Positions 59,170 through 64,000 of a stretch of 64,000 nucleotides of DNA are shown here, piece by piece. Position 1 is the stretch's first letter, and each line of letters opens with the position of its first letter. This DNA comes from Microbacterium sp. CH12i. GTDB taxonomy: Bacteria; Actinomycetota; Actinomycetes; Actinomycetales; Microbacteriaceae. The notes below the pieces were generated by a model that worked only from the letters and a program-made list of their open reading frames with translations, did not search any database and had not been told where the DNA came from. The translations under genes and the position numbers were made by a program. Where the stretch lies: NCBI RefSeq assembly GCF_000685355.1, contig NZ_JHET01000001.1:124001-188000 (forward strand), read 5' to 3'.

Positions 59170-59817
59170 GTGGAGCGGTCGCTAGAGGCGCAGGTAGACC
59201 AGGCAGTTGAAGCCTGGTTGCGCTGGGTGCCGCGCTGGGAACCGGCAACGCACCGAGGTCGCATGGCACCGTGTCGTCGCTGTCTCGGATCTCCCATCCT
59301 GTCTGCGGTCGGCATCAGCGGGAACGTTCCGCACGGGGTGCAGCACGGACTCTCAACGCGCATCAAGACGATCGTCGATCACGCCGTTGCCGAATACACC
59401 GCACGCAACCTTCCGATGCTGCAGACGGAACTCGATCAGCAAGCGGCGCGCAATCGAGCGCGCAGCTACCGACCATCCGAAGATCTCGCGCCCGAATTCG
59501 AGGGGCTTCCGCTCGACCCCGACCCGCTGCCCGGTGCGCCGTTCCTCTTCACGATCGCTGGTCTCGCCGATGACGAGCTCGTCGAGCTGCCGCCCCTGCC
59601 GCCGCTGAGTGATGAGGCGAAGGCCGCGCTTAGGCAAGAGGTCGGCCTCGCCGACGAGTACGCGAACATGGTCGGCCGTGAAATTTGCAGCCTCCTGCTG
59701 CGGCATCGCCTCAACGTGCAAGCCGTGATCTCGCAGTACGTCGAACCGCAGATTGAGGCTCTGCTCGCGGATCTCACCGAGGCCCTCGACTCTCCGTTCG
59801 ACCCCGAAGCGCCGTAG
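59170..59817 (+). CDS. Conserved actinobacterial protein of unknown function
   Basis: Encodes 215 residues, soluble. ERSLEAQVDQAVEAWLRWVP, VPHGVQHGLSTRIKTIVDHA and RARSYRPSEDLAPEFEGLPL are strongly protein-like, and I recall them as conserved in Microbacterium. Homologues are sometimes annotated as spermidine/putrescine-binding proteins, but there is no signal peptide or binding fold here, so that label looks wrong. A CxxC near residue 34 (CRRC) may bind metal. TGTAGAC ends just before the GTG, indicating a leaderless mRNA. Confidence 0.7.
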   Translation: MERSLEAQVDQAVEAWLRWVPRWEPATHRGRMAPCRRCLGSPILSAVGISGNVPHGVQHGLSTRIKTIVDHAVAEYTARNLPMLQTELDQQAARNRARSYRPSEDLAPEFEGLPLDPDPLPGAPFLFTIAGLADDELVELPPLPPLSDEAKAALRQEVGLADEYANMVGREICSLLLRHRLNVQAVISQYVEPQIEALLADLTEALDSPFDPEAP

Positions 59818-59953
59818 CACCTCTTCGTTTCATGCGGGAGCTGGTGTCTCACGCGGCAACCGGTGTCTCACCGACGTCAGCGGCGAGGGAAGCCTCCACC
59901 CGTGCGTTCGCTGTGAGAGCGACGCGCGTGCTTGGGCGCGCGACATCCTCAGG

Positions 59954-59990
59954 CTATCGTTTTTCGATAGATACCAACCGCTTATCGATA
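59954..59990. promoter_or_regulatory. Repeated TATCGATA-type operators upstream of the DUF2975/HTH pair
   Basis: CTATCG-TTTTT-CGATAG (59954-59970) is a 6-bp dyad, and TATCGATA (59983-59990) is a compact palindrome of the same half-site, ending 5 bp before the ATG. Binding by the small HTH protein of the operon would block ribosome entry and the promoter. Confidence 0.6.
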
Positions 59991-59995
59991 GGCAG

Positions 59996-60475
59996 ATGAT
60001 GCAACCCCGCGTAACCACCGTGCTCAAGAGTCTGATCGTCGTCATGCTCGTGCTCCTCCTGGCGAGTCAGATCCTGGTGATTCCTGAGGTGGCGCGGATC
60101 ACTGCCATCCGCAACCCGGATGTTGCTCAGCTTGAGATCCCCGGAATCATCGGTGCCATCATCTTCTTGGCGCTCGTCGAAGTCACACTGGTCTGCGTGT
60201 GGCAGCTGCTCTCGTTGGTGCGCACCGAACGGATCTTCAGTGCGGATGCGTTCCGGTTCGTCGACATCATCCTCTGGACGCTTGCGAGCGCGGGGCTGCT
60301 GATCACGGTCTCCTACGCGGTTATCGTCGCTAGTCGTGCAGTGTCCCTTTCGCTCACGCTGCTCGCAGTGCTCGGCATCGTCGTCAGCGCGGCACTCGCC
60401 CTGCTCGTCGTCGTGATGCGCGGACTCTTGCGCAAGGCGCTCGAGCTCGAGCAGGACTTGTCCGAGGTCGTCTGA
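59996..60475 (+). CDS. DUF2975 membrane protein
   Basis: About 159 residues; ATG codons at 59996 and 59999 are both possible. Four transmembrane helices: TTVLKSLIVVMLVLLLASQI, GIIGAIIFLALVEVTLVCVW, VDIILWTLASAGLLITVSYA and LLAVLGIVVSAALALLVVVM. SLVRTERIFSADAFRFVD between helices 2 and 3 and RGLLRKALELEQDLSEVV at the end are DUF2975 hallmarks. It is coupled to the HTH gene (TGATG). This pair is widespread in Gram-positives; the role is unknown. Confidence 0.87.
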   Translation: MMQPRVTTVLKSLIVVMLVLLLASQILVIPEVARITAIRNPDVAQLEIPGIIGAIIFLALVEVTLVCVWQLLSLVRTERIFSADAFRFVDIILWTLASAGLLITVSYAVIVASRAVSLSLTLLAVLGIVVSAALALLVVVMRGLLRKALELEQDLSEVV

Positions 60476-60711
60476 TGCCCATCGTCATCGACCTGGATGT
60501 GCAGCTCGCGCGTAAGAAGATGAGCGTTCATGAGTTTGCGGATGCCATCGGCATCACCCCCGCGAACGTGGCTGTGCTCAAGAACGGCCGCGCCAAGGCG
60601 GTGCGGTTCACCACGCTCGAAGCAATATGCCGTGTGCTCGAATGCCAACCGGGCGACATTCTGCGCTGGATCCCAGAAGACGGATCGAGCGACGAAGGGG
60701 GATCAGCGTGA
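60475..60711 (+). CDS. YozG-like Cro/C1-type HTH regulator
   Basis: Encodes 78 residues. MPIVIDLDVQLARKKMSVHE, FADAIGITPANVAVLKNGRA and FTTLEAICRVLECQPGDILR form a compact Xre-type HTH that spans almost the whole protein. It is the usual partner of DUF2975 proteins, presumably an autoregulator acting on the TATCGATA sites upstream. Its start overlaps the DUF2975 stop by 1 bp and its end overlaps the next GTG. Confidence 0.9.
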   Translation: MPIVIDLDVQLARKKMSVHEFADAIGITPANVAVLKNGRAKAVRFTTLEAICRVLECQPGDILRWIPEDGSSDEGGSA

Positions 60712-63700
60712 GTGCAACCGCCACCACCGCATGGGGTGAAGCCATCGCCCAGCATCTCCTCGATAGCCGCGCCTGCCCGGTCTGTGCCGGCTCAGTTCTT
60801 GAAGCCGGATGCTGTCCGCGGTGCGGCGCCGACCTCCGTGGCCCTGCGGGCAACGAGGTGTGGGATGCCTCGAATGCCGCCGCAGCCGCTCTCCGCGCGC
60901 GAAACGCACTCCTGCTGCGTGTGCCGCGGACAATTACCATGCCTCCTGCCGCGACTCCTGTTGCGGCTTCGGCGCCTCCTGCCCCAGCCTCCACTCCCCG
61001 CTCCGCCGGCAGCAGCGCCACATTGCAGTCGGTGCTCGCCATCGCCGGATCAGGCCTCTTCGCCGTCGCCGCGATTGTGTTCACCTTCCTCACGCCGACC
61101 TCGCTGACCGCGCGCTGCGCAGCGTCATCGTGGGGCTTGTCACGCTGCTCTTCCTCGGCGGATCGTGGCTGCTCGCGCGCCGCGGACTGCAGTTCTCGGC
61201 AGAAGCAGTGGGTGGCCTCGGCCTGGTTTTCGTTGGCCTGGATGTCTATGCGTTCGCGCAACTCAGCGAGATCAGCGATGCCACATGGTTGCTGACCGCT
61301 GCCGCAACCGCTGTCGCCGGCGTCATGATGCTCGCGGCGGGTCTCGCCGCGCGAATTCGGATCTGGGGCGGGGGAGCGCTGCTCGCTCTCTCGACCGTGC
61401 CGGCGATGCTCGGCTATGCGATTGGTGACGGGTTTGCGGCCGCCGTCGGACATATCGCCGCCGCATTCATCGCAGCCTGGCTCATCGAACTATTGCCGCG
61501 ACTCGCACGCGCCTGATGCCCGACGGCGCAACGGGTCAGCTTGAGCCCGAACGCCGCGTGCTCGTGGCTCTGCAGGTGGTGGCCGTGCTCAGCGCAGTGC
61601 CGATTGTGCTTTTGGGTACTCCGGCGACGCCTCTTTACCTGTTCGGGATCGCTGCCGTACTCGCACTCATCGTCGCGCACGCGCTGTTCGCGACGCGCCA
61701 CCTCATCAGAAGGTGGTGGAGTTATGTCGCGGGTGCTGCGGCCGTGGCATCCGTCCTTGTCGCAGTCCAGGCCGCGCAGGTCGAGGTCATAGACATCCGC
61801 TGGTGGGTGGCGACCATTCCCGCAACTGCGTCGCTGTCGTTCGCGCTGTTCTCGGTCTCTCCGCTGCCGCGCCGCGCGTCCAGGGGTGTGCTCGCGTCCG
61901 GTGCGGTCAGTGTGTTGGCGGTGATCAGCCTGATGCCGCTCGCGCTCGCCGCGCTCACGGGCATCAGTGCGGTCGAGGCATTTGTGCGCGGGGCGGGGGA
62001 TCTTGGCGTGTTCGCCGATCCGTGGTCGTGGGCATTCGTGGTGGGGCTGGGTGGCATCGCCGCAGGCCTGGCGCTGTTTGGCAGGCTTGCCAATCGGCGC
62101 GCTGTCCTCGGTGCCATGGTGCTCGGCACGGACGTCGCAGCCATTCTCATAGCGAGCACCGCCGTGGTGACACTGGCGTGCCTACCCGTTCTGCCGCTGC
62201 CCGCGCGGCTCGCCATCGTTCTCGGCTCTGCAGCCGCCGTGGCCGCAGCGATGCGGTGGCTGCCGAGTGTTCGGGATGCCCGATCGGGCATCCGCACAGC
62301 ACTCCAACTCGGTATCCACTTCGCGATCGGCGTCGGCATCATCGTGTCGTGGCGCGACGCACAGGTTGCACCCCTCGTCGGCATTGCGGTGGTTGCCGCG
62401 CTCGCGCTCGCCGGAGGGACGGTGTCTGCCAGCATCCGTTTTCTGCACGTCGGCGCAGGATTCGCCTACGCCCTGATCTGCATTGCGCAGGCTCTTGCAC
62501 TAACCGAGCTCGGCAGTATCGCGGTGCTGTGTCTCACAACGACAGTCGGACTCCTCGGCGCGATCGCGGTCACCTTCCTCCGCCGGGTGGGCGCACGCTC
62601 GTGGTATGCCGTACTCACCGTGACCACGGTGCCATTCGCCGCCGGAATCGTGCAGGTGATCTTCGAGCGCAGCGGCTGGACGGCGCTGTCCACCGCCCTG
62701 ATGTTCGCCCTCGCGCTCTCGTTGCTTCTCACGCGGCGTCCCGGGCTCAACATCATTCTGCGCACGCTTGCTGCGGGAATGCTTGTTCCGACCATCGCGG
62801 TCGTGGTGGTGTGCCTCGGCGCGCAGCTGCTGGCCGTCAGCGGATCGCCGGTGACGCTGCCGATCATCGCCGCGATTGTCGCGCTCGTGCTGCCGTCGAC
62901 GACTCTCATCCGTGATGCGCTGCGTCAAAACGGCCTGCGAGCGGATGCCGCAACCGCCGCTCGCCTGGCAATTGAAGCGTCGGCACTTCTCACCGGAGCC
63001 ATTGCTACCGGCCTTGCTCTCGCCCGTGATGCGGCGGGTCTCGGCACGACATTCCTCGTGCTGGTGCTTCTGGGCGTCGGCGCCGCCGCGAGTGCATTGT
63101 TCGCTCATCGTCGCTACGGCTGGTGGGTTGCCGGTGCCGCTATCACCGGTGCGCTCTGGTGCATCTGGGCCATGAACAGCGTTGATCTTCTTGAGGCGTA
63201 TTTGCTGCCGCCTGCGCTGGCAGCAACGGTGGTCGCTGCCATCCTCACCGCTCGCGGGTATCGGGCGCGGGGGCTATTCGCCACAGGACTCGCAATTGCT
63301 GTGCTGCCCAGTCTTGGTTTATTGAGCCTTGGGCGAACCGATGCCAGCACCGCAGCCGACGTGCCGTGGCGTGCGCTCGCTCTTCTCGCCGCGGGCGCCG
63401 CGCTGCTTGCGCTCGGTGCCTGGCTCGGCCGGTTCCCACGCATGCAGATTCTCGTGTTGCCGACGTTCGTCGCTGCCGGACTCGCGGCCGTAGTCGGCCC
63501 AGTGCAGGGCGTACGGATCGGCGTGGGCGCCGATCTCGCTTTCGCACCCGGTGGCCTTCACGGAGCGGGACTGTTCTTCGCGTGCTTCGGTCTGGCCGCG
63601 TCGGCTGCCATCGTGATGGCGCTCGCCGCCCGCGGCATCCGCTCCACGGCATCCGATAGGGCGCGCCGATCTCGCTGGCTGTACGCGCCGGCCGTCTTCG

Positions 63701-64000
63701 CGCTTGCGGCCGGCACCTGGAGCGCGATCGAGCGCGACTGGGGATCGATCTGGCTGATGTGGACGCTGATGGTCGGCATTCTGGTGTTGCTCGTTGTCGC
63801 GGCGATCCGCGCGCAGCGCACCACGCTGCCGCCGGTGTGGTTCCTGTTTGCAATCGCGTTCGTGACGGCGGTGGTTGCCTGGTCCCCGCGTGACCTCCGA
63901 GTCGAATGGTTCTCGCTTCCGTTGGGTGGATTCCTCCTTGTGGCCGGCATCGCGGGGATGCGTCAGGCGAAGGTGGGGGAGTCAGATACCCGCTCTCTCA
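60708..64000 (+). pseudogene. Large SCO7613-type polytopic membrane protein, two frame breaks, 3' end outside the window
   Basis: GTG at 60708 starts a zinc-ribbon-like head (RACPVCAGSVLEAGCCPRCG) and a Pro/Ala linker. The first frame break is near 61092, restoring DLADRALRSVIVGLVTLLFL. A second is near 61512: ELLPRLAR ends at TGA 61514-61516, while the coding sequence continues in the next frame (LMPDGATGQLEPERRVLVAL) and stays open to base 64000. More than 1,090 residues and over 25 hydrophobic helices are visible. I recognise the SCO7613 C-terminal-domain family of giant actinobacterial membrane proteins. The function is unknown. Confidence 0.75.

Noticed and set aside
59170..59817. Spermidine/putrescine-binding protein
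   Set aside because: There is no signal peptide or lipobox and no periplasmic-binding fold pattern; the name would rest only on inherited annotation.
61713..62915. A 400-residue plus-strand frame within the large membrane protein
   Set aside because: It is Arg/Cys/Gly-rich low-complexity translation. The hydrophobic frame from 61516 shows the coding codon bias.
1..64000. CRISPR arrays, rRNA genes, prophage structural genes
   Set aside because: No regularly spaced repeat arrays, rRNA-like segments or phage head/tail genes were seen on either strand.

Overview
The window is high-GC DNA from an actinobacterium, most likely a member of the Microbacteriaceae close to Microbacterium. The support is a complete menaquinone gene set (menA, menD, menF, menG plus a polyprenyl synthase), many leaderless genes in which a TAnnnT -10 box lies 6-8 bases before a GTG or ATG, and several actinobacterial families (DUF4229, DUF6157, DUF6421, DUF6153, SCO7613-type membrane proteins). 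No rRNA and no CRISPR array were seen. One tRNA-like structure with a CAU anticodon was seen.

Layout. 1-9,220 is ordinary chromosome: small enzymes and membrane proteins, a DUF6421/SDR pair divergent from an Lrp-type regulator, and menA. 9,229-19,998 is a sugar or polyol utilisation cluster: a MarR regulator, an aldehyde dehydrogenase, a split transketolase, a zinc alcohol dehydrogenase, a sugar ABC importer (ATPase, permease, lipoprotein), a short-chain dehydrogenase and a TIM-barrel epimerase. It has no kinase. 20,062-22,261 is a TetR/MFS efflux pair. 22,314-29,877 holds menD, ppk2, menF, menG, a polyprenyl diphosphate synthase and an NADPH-ferredoxin reductase. 29,887-31,430 encodes a lipoprotein and an alpha/beta hydrolase.

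31,414-56,003 is a 24.6-kb integrative, probably mobilizable element inserted at the 3' end of yajQ. It is bounded by a 26-bp direct repeat with one mismatch. Just inside each end lie TGCGGACT repeats spaced exactly 11 bp, which I read as integrase arm sites. The element carries three metal modules: arsenic (32,006-38,150), copper (39,468-46,396) and cadmium (46,637-50,055). Its mobility block at the right end has a MobF relaxase, an Xis-like protein, an XRE regulator and a tyrosine integrase. A structured repeat with the layout of a serine-resolvase res site occurs three times, always at a module boundary (38,934; 46,446; 50,644). Two of the three are preceded by a duplicated zinc-ribbon/thioredoxin-like gene pair, and each pair abuts a truncated transporter gene. 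The metal modules therefore look as if they were exchanged at these sites.

55,981-64,000 returns to chromosome: yajQ, small membrane proteins, a DUF2975/HTH pair and the start of a very large membrane protein that runs off the window.

Caution: about sixteen otherwise intact conserved genes are broken by a single-base frame shift, mostly one missing G or C. This looks more like sequencing error than gene decay, so genes typed here as pseudogenes may be functional in the organism. Family assignments are from memory of the families; no database search was run.
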